NCBI RefSeq assembly: GCF_001664485.1 | Contig: NZ_CP013630.1 | Location: forward strand, 1,243,001 to 1,307,000 | Length of the DNA stretch: 64,000 nt | Origin: Rhizobium sp. N324 | GTDB lineage: Bacteria; Pseudomonadota; Alphaproteobacteria; Rhizobiales; Rhizobiaceae | Direction of reading: 5' to 3' | The notes under the pieces: generated by a model | The model's input: the letters and a program-made list of their open reading frames with translations, nothing else | Told to the model about the DNA's origin: nothing | Database searches by the model: none | Program-made: the position numbers and the translations under genes | Shown: piece after piece, positions 25,084-34,582 of the stretch | Layout of the letters: each line of letters starts with the position of its first letter | How positions within the stretch are numbered: position 1 is the stretch's first letter

Positions 25084-25276
25084 GGCTTTCATCCTTTCCC
25101 TGTCGCTCGCGCCGACCGGAACGGCGGGCGTCTTGGCAAGGAAGGGCCGATCGCCCTGCCTCCACGGCGGGCACTCTATCGAAACAGGGATTATCGCTGT
25201 AGATGGCTGAAATGCATAAGATAGTGCCCTTTTATGGATAAGTGGCGGCAGGCCGCCCCACGCCCGCCGGACTACA

Positions 25277-27571
25277 TCACTTTTCGCAAAGCCGTCGGCC
25301 GCCGGAATATGGCTGATAGGTACAATCGGACGGCCGGAAGGAGCGGTAACTGCGCGAGCAGGCGGTGATGTTGCAGGACTGCGGTGCGCCTTGACCATCA
25401 TCTGCTGTTTCGGCCGATCGCACGCCGTTCAGCGTTGCTTCGCTCGTCGCCTCGCGCATGAAGTCCCGCCAGATATGCGCCGGCAGGCCGCCGCCCGTCA
25501 CCCCCTTCATCGGCGCGTCATCATCATTGCCGACCCAGACGCCGACGACGAGGGCGTCGGTGAAGCCGACGAACCAGGCGTCACGATTGTCCTGGCTCGT
25601 GCCGGTCTTGCCGGCCGCAAACATGCCGGGATCCGCGCCGCGTCCGGTGCCGCGCTCGACCACCAGCTGCAGGAGGCCGAGGAGATCGGACTGATAGGGC
25701 GAAAGATCGACAGTCGGCTTTGACTGTGAGCCGACGCGAAACGTCTTGGGCTGCCCCGCCGCCTGGAAGTCGATGATGCCCCGGGGCTTGACGGGGGCCC
25801 TGCCGAGTTGGACGGAGGCATAGGCGCTGGTGAGATTAAGCAGATTGACTTCGGAGGTGCCGAGCGCCAGCGACGGCGTGTTGGCCAGTGGCGCATCGAT
25901 GCCGAGTTCGCGGGCTGCGGCAATCACATTGTCGAGACCCACCTCTTGGGCAAGCGCCACCGACGCGGCATTCAGCGATCGCGCGAACGCCTCGGCAAGC
26001 GTGACCCAGCCGCTATAATTGCCACCGGAATTTTCCGGCGACCAGCCGTTGATGTCGATCGGCGCATCCAGAACCCGGTCGGATAGAGTGAGCCCGGCCT
26101 TCAAGGCTGCGTAATAGACGAACAGCTTGAAGGTGGAACCCGGCTGGCGCATCGCGGTGACGGCGCGGTTGAACTGGCTGGCCTTATAGTCGCGCCCGCC
26201 AACCATCGCGACGACCGCGCCGTCCGGCGTCATCGCAACCAAGGCGGCTTGCGATGCGCCGACCGACTTTCCTTCACCGTCCAGAGCCTTTTTCACGATC
26301 CGTTCGGCGCTCTGCTGCAACTGCGGCACCAGCGTGGTGCGCACCGTGGTCGAACCCGGCGAGGAGCCGGCGATTTCGCTCGCTTGCGGCGAAATCCAGT
26401 CGGCAAACCAGCTTCCGGAGCGCGGCGTTGGTGTCGTCGGGTGCAGCCTGGCAAAGCTCGTCTTGGCCGCCGCCGCCTGTGGCGCGGTGATCTTGCCATT
26501 GGCCGCCATCGCGTCGAGAACGACCATGGTGCGCTGCCGCGCGCCTTCGAAATTGTCGATCGGATTCCATTGGCTCGGCGCCCGCAGCAATCCCGCCAGC
26601 ATCGCCGACTCCGGCAGGTCGAGAGCGTCGATGTCCTTGTTGAAATAGATGCGCGCGGCGGCAGGCATGCCGGTGGCGCCGGCGCCAAGATAGACGCTGT
26701 TGAGATAGCGCGTCAGGATTTCCGCCTTGCCGAGCTTCCACTCCAGCCAGAAGGCGATGACGACCTCCTGGATTTTTCGTTTTATGGTTCGGTCGCTGTC
26801 GAGATATTGCAGCTTGATCAGCTGCTGGGTGATGGTGCTGCCGCCTTCCACCACCGAGCCAGCTTCCAGGTTCCGCAGAAGCGCCCGCCCGATGCCCCTG
26901 GGGTCGATGCCGAAATGATCCATGAAGCGGCGATCCTCGATTGAGAGGACGGCATCGATCAGATGCGGCGGAAACTGCTCGTATCGGGCATAGGGTCCTT
27001 GATAAGGTCCTTGTCTCACCAGCGGCGCCCCGTCGGCGGTTTCCAGCACGACGACCGGCTTTAACGTTCCATCCCGTATTTCGCTCCAGGGCACGTCTTT
27101 CAGGGCCCACACCAGCACGCTTCCGACGACGAGGCAGACAAGAAAGACGAACCCCAAAGCGAATTTTCGCCATCCGGCGATGCGCCACGTGCTCTGTCGA
27201 TTTTCACGCGGGCTTGAACGCCGATCGCGAATACGCCGCGCCGCCCCTGCCAAAGCAGTCGTCATCCATGTCAGGGGAGCCGACGCCATTCCAGGCCGCG
27301 TCGATCTCTTGAGCTTCGCCCCCCAAAACAATGCGGCCGTCTTGATCTTTGCCAAGGCAGAACTTGCCTGCACATCCTGACGTATCGCCCGTAACAGCGT
27401 CCTTGCGGCCCGCCTGGTTTGGTCGAAGGATCCATGGGGCGGCTGCGGGTCGTCGACTGGGGTTCCCGGCGAATCCGAGGCGGCCGCCGGCGCTGCCGAC
27501 TCCAGGGTCTGATTGCGGCCCGAGCTCGAGCTGCTAACGTTTTCACCTGAGGATTCGGGAGAATTGGGCAT
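25277..27571 (-). CDS. Class A penicillin-binding protein (PBP1 family) with BA14K-like C-terminus
   Basis: A 764-residue bifunctional peptidoglycan synthase. A long Ser/Pro/Arg-rich cytoplasmic region precedes one membrane anchor (about 137-157, KFALGFVFLVCLVVGSVLVW). GT51 glycosyltransferase: IEDRRFMDHFGIDPRGIGRA with catalytic Glu212, and EGGSTITQQLIK. Transpeptidase: SxxK at Ser479-Lys482 (QPGSTFKLF), SLN at 532-534, and KTG at 655-657 (AGKTGTSQDNRDAWF). The last 32 residues have four cysteines and the phrase SYRSFRPSDCTYQPYSGGRR, recalling the BA14K repeat of rhizobial surface proteins. The gene is monocistronic. Confidence 0.93.
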   Translation of the reverse strand: MPNSPESSGENVSSSSSGRNQTLESAAPAAASDSPGTPVDDPQPPHGSFDQTRRAARTLLRAIRQDVQASSALAKIKTAALFWGAKLKRSTRPGMASAPLTWMTTALAGAARRIRDRRSSPRENRQSTWRIAGWRKFALGFVFLVCLVVGSVLVWALKDVPWSEIRDGTLKPVVVLETADGAPLVRQGPYQGPYARYEQFPPHLIDAVLSIEDRRFMDHFGIDPRGIGRALLRNLEAGSVVEGGSTITQQLIKLQYLDSDRTIKRKIQEVVIAFWLEWKLGKAEILTRYLNSVYLGAGATGMPAAARIYFNKDIDALDLPESAMLAGLLRAPSQWNPIDNFEGARQRTMVVLDAMAANGKITAPQAAAAKTSFARLHPTTPTPRSGSWFADWISPQASEIAGSSPGSTTVRTTLVPQLQQSAERIVKKALDGEGKSVGASQAALVAMTPDGAVVAMVGGRDYKASQFNRAVTAMRQPGSTFKLFVYYAALKAGLTLSDRVLDAPIDINGWSPENSGGNYSGWVTLAEAFARSLNAASVALAQEVGLDNVIAAARELGIDAPLANTPSLALGTSEVNLLNLTSAYASVQLGRAPVKPRGIIDFQAAGQPKTFRVGSQSKPTVDLSPYQSDLLGLLQLVVERGTGRGADPGMFAAGKTGTSQDNRDAWFVGFTDALVVGVWVGNDDDAPMKGVTGGGLPAHIWRDFMREATSEATLNGVRSAETADDGQGAPQSCNITACSRSYRSFRPSDCTYQPYSGGRRLCEK

Positions 27572-27682
27572 CGCTTACCGCAAAAAAAGAAACGCAGCAT
27601 GACCTTTATAGCGGGGTGATGCTGCGTGTTCCACCGTAAAAGGCTCACCCGCACGGTGGGTCGTCGGGCGGGTTTTTCGTTG

Positions 27683-28324
27683 TCAATGTGCGACTTGGGA
27701 AGCTGCCGACATCAATTCCTGGGAATTCGGTGCCGTGTAGGTCTGGAGCCCGGCCTCCAGAACTTCAGTGAAGCTCCAGCGCACGATGCCCTCCCGGTCG
27801 ATCAGGAACTGACCGACAAGCTGCCCGTGGTCGGCCGTCATCATCTGCTGATCGGCTTCGGTAATTTGATATCCTTCCTTCTCGTTGAGAAATTCGTCCA
27901 TTGCCATCACGCTCATAGGCTCGGGCAATTCGCCCGGAAGATCGATCCGTATCGCCATGGCCGTGTCGATCCCGACCTCGCGCAAGCCGAAGGCTTGGTG
28001 CGAAGCCCGCACGGGGTCGGAAGCAGCAAGGAGATCGGGTATCGGATGGTAACGGAAATAGAGCCGCGCGCGTTCGACCGGGGTGTTTACAACCGCCAGG
28101 GATTGGACGCCTTTCTCACGCAGCATCGGGTTGAGATATGCCATGGCCGCGACATGGCGCCGGCAGAACGGACAATGCAGGCCGCGAAACAAACCGATCA
28201 ACACCGGGCTGTGGCCACGAAAATCATCAAGCGCGATCTTCCCCTCGCGCGAGATCGCATCAAACACAACGTTTGGGACCCGGTCGCCCGGTTGTAGCGG
28301 ATGGTCGACAGAGCGTGTGGACAT
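27683..28324 (-). CDS. Peroxiredoxin-like (AhpC/TSA) protein
   Basis: A 213-residue thioredoxin-fold protein. The ATG at 28324 has a perfect AGGAGG 6 bases upstream. DFRGHSPVLIGLFRGLHCPF then CRRH gives a CxxC-type active site (LHCPFCRRH, about residues 50-58) instead of the usual PVCT motif, so it may be closer to thiol-disulfide reductase-like peroxiredoxins. The strands VQSLAVVNTPVERARLYFRY and the later GQFLIDREGIVRWSFTEV fit the family. It probably reduces peroxides in the cytoplasm, as no signal peptide is seen. Confidence 0.82.
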   Translation of the reverse strand: MSTRSVDHPLQPGDRVPNVVFDAISREGKIALDDFRGHSPVLIGLFRGLHCPFCRRHVAAMAYLNPMLREKGVQSLAVVNTPVERARLYFRYHPIPDLLAASDPVRASHQAFGLREVGIDTAMAIRIDLPGELPEPMSVMAMDEFLNEKEGYQITEADQQMMTADHGQLVGQFLIDREGIVRWSFTEVLEAGLQTYTAPNSQELMSAASQVAH

Positions 28325-28641
28325 GGACAACCTCCTCGCTCGGGGATCAGCCGAGAAAAGGCGCCACGTTAGGTCGAGGTCGAAATTGAGCGTTGCAAGG
28401 CATGACCTCTCGTCTTACCGCACCGCCAGGATCGGATCTAAAATGGTCTCACATTGGCGCACGGGCAAGCGCTAAACAGCGAATCGTGAATTGAAAAAGT
28501 CCGTTTTCTGCAAATTGGGATATTTTTTGGCGGCAGAGGCCGGCACAGAAAATTGAGCTGAGGGATAGGAATCCGCCAGCCCTGCAGCCCGCGGATTCGG
28601 CCTCGCATAAGAGGCCAGCCGTGCTGGCCCCTTATCTCCTG
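28325..28641. other. Intergenic region between peroxiredoxin and cysN
   Basis: About 315 bases with no convincing gene. It holds the promoter of the peroxiredoxin gene at its left end (an AT-rich patch lies further off at 28484-28530). On the right is a hairpin, GGCCAGC-ACG-GCTGGCC on the minus strand at about 28612-28629, followed by TCTTAT, which probably terminates cysN transcription. Confidence 0.5.
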
Positions 28642-30135
28642 TCAGATATCGCTTGCAGCGCTCGACCAGAGCTCTGCCGCTTCGGCCGCCGTCATGCGGC
28701 GCACCTCGGCCTCGTGGCTGCGGCTGGCGAAGAGTTCGCTGGCCATGATCTGCTCGGCAAGATCGGCAGGCAGCGAGAGGATGACGCGGCCTTCGCCATT
28801 GTGCAGGCCGCCGAGTTCGGTGCGTTTGCCCGTTACCATGCCGCCGGCGACCGTGTTGTTGGTCTCCGGGTCGATCAGGATGAAGGAGCCGGACAGCCGG
28901 TTCTGCTCATAGGGGTCGAAGATCGCCGCCTCGTCGAAGACAAGCCGGACTTTGCCGATGGCGTTCATGTAGAGCCGCTGGGCGGCAGTCCAGCTGCCGG
29001 TCTTCAGCTCGAGCTGGCTGAGCGGCTGCACCTGAACGCGCTGGCGGCGCGAACCGCTCTTCAGCCAGTAGCGTTTGCCGGGCTCGATGCCCTCGGGCTG
29101 CAGCGCGACGATCTGCGCGTCGAAGGCGAGGCCGACCTGCGGCTGGGCGTCGATCGAGACGATCATGTCGCCGCGTGCCACATCGACCTGGCGGTCGAGC
29201 ACCAGGGTAATCGCATCACCGGCGACCGCGGCATTGCGCACCAGATCGAAGGTGACGATCTTGGAGACATTGGCGACCATGCCCGACGGCAGGATCATGA
29301 CGCTGTCGCCCGGCTTGACCGAGCCGCCGGCAACCGTGCCCTGATAACCGCGGAAGCTTTCGCCGGGGCGCGAGACGCGCTGCACCGACAGGCGGAAGCC
29401 GACCGTCTGCGACGAGCGCACGGTCGCAAGCTCCAGCGTCTCCACCAGCGTCGGGCCGCTGTACCAGGGCATGGCGGCCTGGCCGGAATAGACGACGTTT
29501 TCGCCCTTCAGCGCCGACATCGGAATGGCGGTGATCTGCTTGACGCCGAGCGACAGCGCGAATTCCCGGAATTCATGGCTGATCTTGTCGAAGCCGGCGC
29601 GGTCGTAGCCCGTCAGGTCGATCTTGTTGACGGCGAGCACGAACTGCTTGATGCCGAGCAACGAGGCGATCGTCGCGTGACGGCGCGTCTGTTCCAGAAT
29701 GCCGAAGCGGGCATCGACAAGCAGGATGGCGAGATCGGCGGTCGAAGCACCGGTCGCCATGTTGCGGGTGTACTGCTCGTGGCCGGGCGTGTCGGCAACG
29801 ATGAAGGAGCGCTTGTCGGTCGAGAAATAGCGATAGGCGACATCGATGGTGATGCCCTGTTCGCGCTCGGCCTGCAGGCCGTCGAGCAGCAGCGCGAAGT
29901 CGGGCAGGCCGAGATCGTTCTGCTTGCCGGTGGAATCGCGCTGCAGGGTGGCGGCCTGGTCTTCCTTGACCGCCTTGGTGTCCCAGAGCAGGCGGCCGAT
30001 CAGGGTCGACTTGCCGTCATCGACGCTGCCGCAGGTAATCAGGCGCAGCGGGCGCGAGTCGCGCTGGGCCTTCTGCGGTTCGGCCGCGGGCAGGCTGACG
30101 GCGGTGGCCGAGACGGCGGTGTTGGCTGCGGTCAT
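28642..30135 (-). CDS. cysN: Sulfate adenylyltransferase subunit 1 (GTPase), CysN
   Basis: A 497-residue EF-Tu-like GTPase that drives ATP sulfurylase (CysD) to form APS from sulfate. GTPase motifs are the P-loop CGSVDDGKST (residues 35-44), the switch with EREQGITIDVAYRYFST, DTPGHEQYTRNMATGAS and NKIDL. The C-terminal beta barrels follow. The length shows there is no fused APS kinase (CysC/NodQ type). The ATG at 30135 follows the cysD stop by 1 base, so the pair is translationally coupled. This is the last gene of a cysH-cysD-cysN cluster. Confidence 0.96.
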   Translation of the reverse strand: MTAANTAVSATAVSLPAAEPQKAQRDSRPLRLITCGSVDDGKSTLIGRLLWDTKAVKEDQAATLQRDSTGKQNDLGLPDFALLLDGLQAEREQGITIDVAYRYFSTDKRSFIVADTPGHEQYTRNMATGASTADLAILLVDARFGILEQTRRHATIASLLGIKQFVLAVNKIDLTGYDRAGFDKISHEFREFALSLGVKQITAIPMSALKGENVVYSGQAAMPWYSGPTLVETLELATVRSSQTVGFRLSVQRVSRPGESFRGYQGTVAGGSVKPGDSVMILPSGMVANVSKIVTFDLVRNAAVAGDAITLVLDRQVDVARGDMIVSIDAQPQVGLAFDAQIVALQPEGIEPGKRYWLKSGSRRQRVQVQPLSQLELKTGSWTAAQRLYMNAIGKVRLVFDEAAIFDPYEQNRLSGSFILIDPETNNTVAGGMVTGKRTELGGLHNGEGRVILSLPADLAEQIMASELFASRSHEAEVRRMTAAEAAELWSSAASDI

Positions 30136-30136
30136 C

Positions 30137-31090
30137 TCAGAAATATCCTTCACGCTTCTTCTTTTCCATGGAGCCGGACTGGTCGCGGTCGATGGCGCGG
30201 CCCTGGCGTTCGGACACCGTTGCGATTTCGAGTTCGGCAATCACCTCTTCCAGCGTGGTCGCCTGGGAGCGGATGGCGCCGGTCAGCGGGAAGTCGCCGA
30301 GGGTGCGGAAGCGGATCATGCCTTCCTGGCGGACTTCGCCGGGCAGCAGTTCCAGGCGCGGATCCTCGGCCAGGATCATCATGCCGTCGCGCTCCACGAA
30401 GGGCCGCTTCTTGGCGTAATAGAGCGGCACCAGCGGAATGTCTTCGGCCTGGATGTAACGCCAGATATCCACCTCGGTCCAGTTCGACAGCGGGAAGGCG
30501 CGCACGCTCTCACCCTTGCGGATCATGCCGTTATAGACGTTCCACAGTTCCGGCCGCTGGTTGCGCGGGTCCCAGCGATGGTCGGGCGTGCGGAAGGAAT
30601 AGATGCGCTCCTTGGCGCGGCTGGCCTCCTCGTCGCGCCGCGCGCCGCCGAAAGCGGCGTCGAACTGGCCGGCATCGAGTGCCTGGCGCAGACCCTCGGT
30701 CTTCATGATGTCGGTGAAGGCGGCCGAACCATGGGTGAAGGGGGTGATGTTTTCGGCCGCACCGCGCGGATTGATGTGCTCGATCAGGTCGAGATCGTAC
30801 TTCCTGGCGGTCTCGTCGCGGAAGGCGATCATCTCGCGGAACTTCCAGCCGGTGTTCACATGCAGCAGCGGGAAGGGCACGCGGCCGGGATAGAAGGCCT
30901 TGCGCGCCAGGTGCAGCAGCACCGAGGAATCCTTGCCGATCGAATAGAGCATGACCGGACGCTCGAATTCGGCCGCAACCTCGCGGAAGATATGGATGGA
31001 TTCGTTTTCCAGCGCCTTCAGATGCGGGTCGAGCGGCGCCTTGGCGCTCTGCGGGTTGCTGAGTTCCGTATCCGGACGGCTATCGGGCAT
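30137..31090 (-). CDS. cysD: Sulfate adenylyltransferase subunit 2, CysD
   Basis: A 317-residue ATP sulfurylase small subunit. The PP-loop pyrophosphatase motif [12 protein letters not shown] is at residues 50-61. Other family blocks are [35 protein letters not shown] and the C-terminal [12 protein letters not shown], which is nearly invariant in CysD. Together with CysN it makes APS. It lies 102 bases after cysH and is coupled to cysN. No signal peptide is seen; the enzyme is cytoplasmic. Confidence 0.97.
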   Translation of the reverse strand: MPDSRPDTELSNPQSAKAPLDPHLKALENESIHIFREVAAEFERPVMLYSIGKDSSVLLHLARKAFYPGRVPFPLLHVNTGWKFREMIAFRDETARKYDLDLIEHINPRGAAENITPFTHGSAAFTDIMKTEGLRQALDAGQFDAAFGGARRDEEASRAKERIYSFRTPDHRWDPRNQRPELWNVYNGMIRKGESVRAFPLSNWTEVDIWRYIQAEDIPLVPLYYAKKRPFVERDGMMILAEDPRLELLPGEVRQEGMIRFRTLGDFPLTGAIRSQATTLEEVIAELEIATVSERQGRAIDRDQSGSMEKKKREGYF

Positions 31091-31192
31091 GTCTTACTCC
31101 AGACTGTCGATCTTTGCGGCTGCCCACAAAGCAATTCTTGAGGTGTCGGATTTCCGGGGCGGCGGTTGCCGCACCCTGGAGCCATGGATTGG

Positions 31193-31951
31193 TTATTGTG
31201 CGGCGATCACCGCGGCCTCTTCGGCGACATGCAGGCCGCATTCGCGCGTCTCGTCCTGCTCCCACCACCAGCGGCCGGCGCGTTCCGGCTCGCCGGGCTT
31301 GATCGCCCGCGTGCAGGGCTCGCAGCCGATCGAGGGATAGCCGCGGGCATGCAGCGGATTGACCGGCACGCCGTTGTCGGACACGAAGGCCTTGATCGCC
31401 TCCAGGTCCCAATCGGCGAGCGGATTGACCTTCAAGAGGTGCCGTTCTGCGTCATACTCGGCAAAGGGCGTCTCGGCACGGTTGGCCGACTGGCCGCGGC
31501 GCAGGCCGGTGATCCAGATCGTCGCCCCTTCGAGTGCGCGCGCAAGCGGCTTCAGCTTGCGCACGCCGCAACAGGCATGCCGTGCTTCGACGCTCTCGTA
31601 GAAGCCGTTGAGGCCGTATTTCGCTGCATAGGCGTCGAGATCGGCCTTCTCGGGCTCGTAGCGCTGGATATGGATGTCGTACTGGCTTTCCGTCTCTTCG
31701 ATCAGCGACAGCGTCTCGGCAAACAGCCGGCCGGTCTGCAGCGTCGCGACGTCGATCGGCAGGCGGTGCGTGCCGATTTCGGCGGTGATCACCTGGTCCT
31801 CGATGCCGAGCGAGGTGGTGAACACCACGCGGCCGCCAAGGCCGGAGACCAGCGACAGACGCCCGGCCAGGTCGAGACCCGCCAGCTTGTCGTTCAGCGC
31901 CCCGGCTTCCGCAATCGGCCCTTTTTCTGCAATCCTATTGATAACAGTCAT
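31193..31951 (-). CDS. cysH: Assimilatory APS reductase (4Fe-4S type), CysH
   Basis: A 252-residue reductase that converts APS to sulfite. The four cluster cysteines are present: Cys127-Cys128 in HACCGVRKLKPL and Cys210/Cys213 in GCEPCTR. The catalytic Cys238 lies in ETRECGLHVAEE. The double-cysteine pattern marks the 4Fe-4S APS-reducing class rather than the cluster-free PAPS reductases. This fits the absence of an APS kinase domain in CysN. The gene probably starts the cysHDN transcript, with its promoter in the 418-base region shared with a divergent Rrf2 regulator. Confidence 0.95.
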   Translation of the reverse strand: MTVINRIAEKGPIAEAGALNDKLAGLDLAGRLSLVSGLGGRVVFTTSLGIEDQVITAEIGTHRLPIDVATLQTGRLFAETLSLIEETESQYDIHIQRYEPEKADLDAYAAKYGLNGFYESVEARHACCGVRKLKPLARALEGATIWITGLRRGQSANRAETPFAEYDAERHLLKVNPLADWDLEAIKAFVSDNGVPVNPLHARGYPSIGCEPCTRAIKPGEPERAGRWWWEQDETRECGLHVAEEAAVIAAQ

Positions 31952-32369
31952 GAGAATCCTGTCCTTTGTTGACGGGAGTATCGCAGTTCAATCCTGGATC
32001 GGACAGAAAAAGGGATTTCGAAAGCTGCGGCCGGAGGAGCAAATATCTCTCCGAAGCTGCCGCAATGCAAAAAAACAGCCGCCCGAGGACAAAAGTCCCC
32101 GCGAACAGCTTGTATGTCTATAAAAATAGTAGAGTTACACGCGGCCTGTCAATCCGAAATCTGAAGTGATGCCGAAAAAGGTGCAGAGCAGGCGGTTTTG
32201 GCGTAGATTGCCGGCGCTTGGCCAAGAACAAAAAACAAGGCCAAAACGCTTGATCCTCAAGGCTTTCCACGGCGCGTTCAAATTCCGTTCATGCTGACTA
32301 TGCCATAGAGGCGAAAGTACTTCCGTAGCGGCGCGGAGATTCGCGCCGCCTGTGTGTCGATGGTCTGAG
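31952..32369. promoter_or_regulatory. Divergent control region between cysH and the Rrf2 regulator
   Basis: About 418 bases without a gene separate the divergent cysH and Rrf2-type genes. An AT-rich stretch at 32108-32133 (TGTCTATAAAAATAGTAGAG), with a CTAT/ATAG inverted repeat, is the best candidate for a promoter with an overlapping operator. A second candidate lies nearer the regulator (around 32285-32320). These choices are from inspection only. Confidence 0.5.
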
Positions 32370-32816
32370 ATGATTACGCAAAAGGCGAAATATGCGCTGC
32401 GGGCGCTGACGGTTCTGGCGGATGCCGACGCCGACGAACCGGTGATGATTTCCGACATCGCCGCCCAGCAGAAGATCCCGAAGAAGTTCCTCGAACAGAT
32501 CCTGCTCGACCTGAAGCATCACGGCATCGTCGTCAGCCGCCGCGGCAAGCAGGGAGGCTATCTCCTGCTGAAGCCCGCCCACACCATCACCTTCGGCGAG
32601 ATCCTGCGCATCATCGACGGCCCGATCGCGCCGTTGCCGTGCCTGTCGATCACCGCCTACCGCCGGTGCGACGATTGCGACGGCGAACAGAACTGCCAGA
32701 TCCGCCACGTCTTCGCCAAGGTCGCCGATGCCACCCGCAAGGTGCTGTTCTCGACGACCATCGCCGACGCCGTCGGCCCAAGACATGGCGCCGAAGTCAC
32801 CAGGCTGCTCGCCTGA
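32370..32816 (+). CDS. Rrf2-family regulator, probably controlling sulfur assimilation
   Basis: A 148-residue winged-HTH regulator starting MITQKAKYALRALTVLADAD. Family blocks are IAAQQKIPKKFLEQILLDLK, GIVVSRRGKQGGYLLLKPA and ITFGEILRIIDGPIAPLPC. The cluster-region cysteines are Cys91, Cys100, Cys103 and Cys109 (CLSITAYRRCDDCDGEQNC), so an Fe-S or thiol-sensing role is possible. It is not the iron regulator RirA, whose sequence differs. Divergent placement next to cysH suggests a CymR-like role in repressing the cys genes; this is inference from position. Confidence 0.85.
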   Translation: MITQKAKYALRALTVLADADADEPVMISDIAAQQKIPKKFLEQILLDLKHHGIVVSRRGKQGGYLLLKPAHTITFGEILRIIDGPIAPLPCLSITAYRRCDDCDGEQNCQIRHVFAKVADATRKVLFSTTIADAVGPRHGAEVTRLLA

Positions 32817-32834
32817 GCGGCCGCTTTCCTCAGA

Positions 32835-34169
32835 TCATCCCGCTTCGGCCCGCCGGGCTCTGATCGCCGCGGCGATGAAGACGCGCGAGAGGCCGTGATA
32901 CAGCGGCTCGCGCGACAGGAGCCGCGAGGTGATGTAACCGATCATCGACACCGCCATGATCGGGATGACGGCTTGGTGATCGCCGGTCATTTCCAGAATG
33001 ATGACGAAGGCCGTCATCGGCGCCTGCACCACGCCGGAGAAATAGCCGGCCATGCCGAGGATCGCCGCGAGCGCAATGCCGCTGCCCATCAACTGGCCGA
33101 CGGTGCTGCCGAAGCCGGCGCCGACGGCAAGCGAAGGCGCGAAGATGCCGCCCGGAATGCCTGAAATCATCGACAGGAAGCCGGCAACCAGCTTTTCCAG
33201 GAAGAAGACGAGGGGAAGGGGGGTGCCCTCGACGGCCCCTTTCGCCTGGTCGTAACCGGTGCCGAAGGTGGTGCCGCCCGAGAGCAGGCCGATGATGGCG
33301 ACGGCAAGGCCGCAGACGGCCGCCAGCAGCACCATCCGCCGCAGCGGCTGCGGCTGCGCGAAACGGCGGATATGCTGGCCGGCATGGAGCGCAAGGCCGC
33401 TGAATGCAGCGCCAAGGGCGCCGCCGCCGATGCCGCAGACGAGCACCAGTCCCCAGTCGCGCGGCGATGCCGGCGCAACCGATGTCGAGCCGAAATAATT
33501 ATAGCTGCCGGCAAGCCCGAGCGCGGCAAGGCCCGACAGGATGACGGCGGTCAGCACGAGGCCGTTGGCACGCGATTCATAGGTCCGGCTCATCTCCTCG
33601 ATGGCAAAGACGATGCCGGCGAGCGGCGTGTTGAAGGCGGCGGCGATGCCGGCCGCCGAACCGGCAAGGATCAGGCCGCGGGCTTGCGCCATGCCGCCGA
33701 AGCGGGCAACCGCCAGCATGATCGATGCGCCCACCTGCACCGTCGGCCCTTCGCGGCCGATCGATGCGCCGCTGAGGAGGCCGAGCACCGTCAGCACGAT
33801 CTTGCCGAAGACGAGCCGCAGCGACAGCAGGCGGGTGCGGTCTTCCGGGTCGCGCAGATGCCGGGCGGCGATCGCCTGGGGAATGCCGCTGCCCTGCGCG
33901 TTCGGGAAAAACCGCGCGGCGAGATAGGCCGACAGCATGAAGCCGAGCGGCGTGATGACGAGCGGCAGCAGGAAGCCCCATTCGCCCGATGTGGTCAGGC
34001 CGGCAAAGGCGCGCTGGGCGAGATCGGCAAGCCTGGCAAAGCCGACGCTGATGATGCCGATCGCAAAGGCGCCGAACCAGAAGATCAGCCGTGGGCGCCA
34101 GAGTGCGAGGGAACCCCAGAGAACACGGGAGCGGCGTAGAAGTCGGGATTTGCGATACAACACTGGCAT
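32835..34169 (-). CDS. ClC-family chloride channel / proton-chloride antiporter
   Basis: A 444-residue integral membrane protein with ClC signatures: GSGIPQAIA (93-101), GREGPTVQVG (138-147) and GIPGGIFAPSLAVGAGFG. Glu140 in GREGP is the gating glutamate needed for proton coupling, so an exchanger is favoured over a passive channel. About ten hydrophobic helices are visible, and there is no C-terminal CBS domain. It converges with the Rrf2 gene. Homologues aid acid resistance or anion balance; no neighbour clarifies the ion. Confidence 0.93.
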   Translation of the reverse strand: MPVLYRKSRLLRRSRVLWGSLALWRPRLIFWFGAFAIGIISVGFARLADLAQRAFAGLTTSGEWGFLLPLVITPLGFMLSAYLAARFFPNAQGSGIPQAIAARHLRDPEDRTRLLSLRLVFGKIVLTVLGLLSGASIGREGPTVQVGASIMLAVARFGGMAQARGLILAGSAAGIAAAFNTPLAGIVFAIEEMSRTYESRANGLVLTAVILSGLAALGLAGSYNYFGSTSVAPASPRDWGLVLVCGIGGGALGAAFSGLALHAGQHIRRFAQPQPLRRMVLLAAVCGLAVAIIGLLSGGTTFGTGYDQAKGAVEGTPLPLVFFLEKLVAGFLSMISGIPGGIFAPSLAVGAGFGSTVGQLMGSGIALAAILGMAGYFSGVVQAPMTAFVIILEMTGDHQAVIPIMAVSMIGYITSRLLSREPLYHGLSRVFIAAAIRARRAEAG

Positions 34170-34200
34170 GCCGAAACGGATGTTGGATAGACGCTCTTCC

Positions 34201-34473
34201 TAGAGCTTTTCCTGGTTAGATTGAAGCATTCTGCCGGAGCAGGTTTTCGTCAGGGCAGAGGCGATTGGCGATGGGCATACCCCTTGGTACGTCCGAGCCG
34301 ATCGCCTCTGATCCTGGCGGAAAGATGCCCGGCCCTTCGGGTTGGCTGAAACGGGCCGGCTGATCGACCGGCCGGCTTGGCCGTAGAGCTGGGCTACGAC
34401 GCGCGCCGGCCGGTCGACCATCCGACTCCGTTTGAGCCAACAGAATGCTTCAATCTAACCAGGAAAAGCTCTA
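34201..34473. mobile_element. MITE-like element with 33-bp perfect terminal inverted repeats
   Basis: The ends are exact reverse complements over 33 bases: TAGAGCTTTTCCTGGTTAGA... at 34201-34233 and ...TCTAACCAGGAAAAGCTCTA at 34441-34473. Total length is 273 bp and it holds no open frame of note. Both ends carry TA, consistent with a TA target duplication as made by IS630/Tc1-type transposases, so a non-autonomous derivative is likely. Inside are GC-rich palindromes (for example CGCCGGCCGGTCGACC near 34402). It lies between the ClC gene and a small envelope gene. Confidence 0.8.
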
Positions 34474-34582
34474 ACCCCGTTTGCCGGGAAAGGACCATCT
34501 CTTTCTTCAAAATTTGGTGAAATGGCTTTTCACGCCGCCGCAATGCTCCACCTGCCTGCCCATTCGGGTAGGGAGAAGATCC

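Noticed and set aside
28621..30708. 695-codon plus-strand frame
   Set aside because: It is antisense to cysN and cysD, which are certain; the long open frame is due to high GC.
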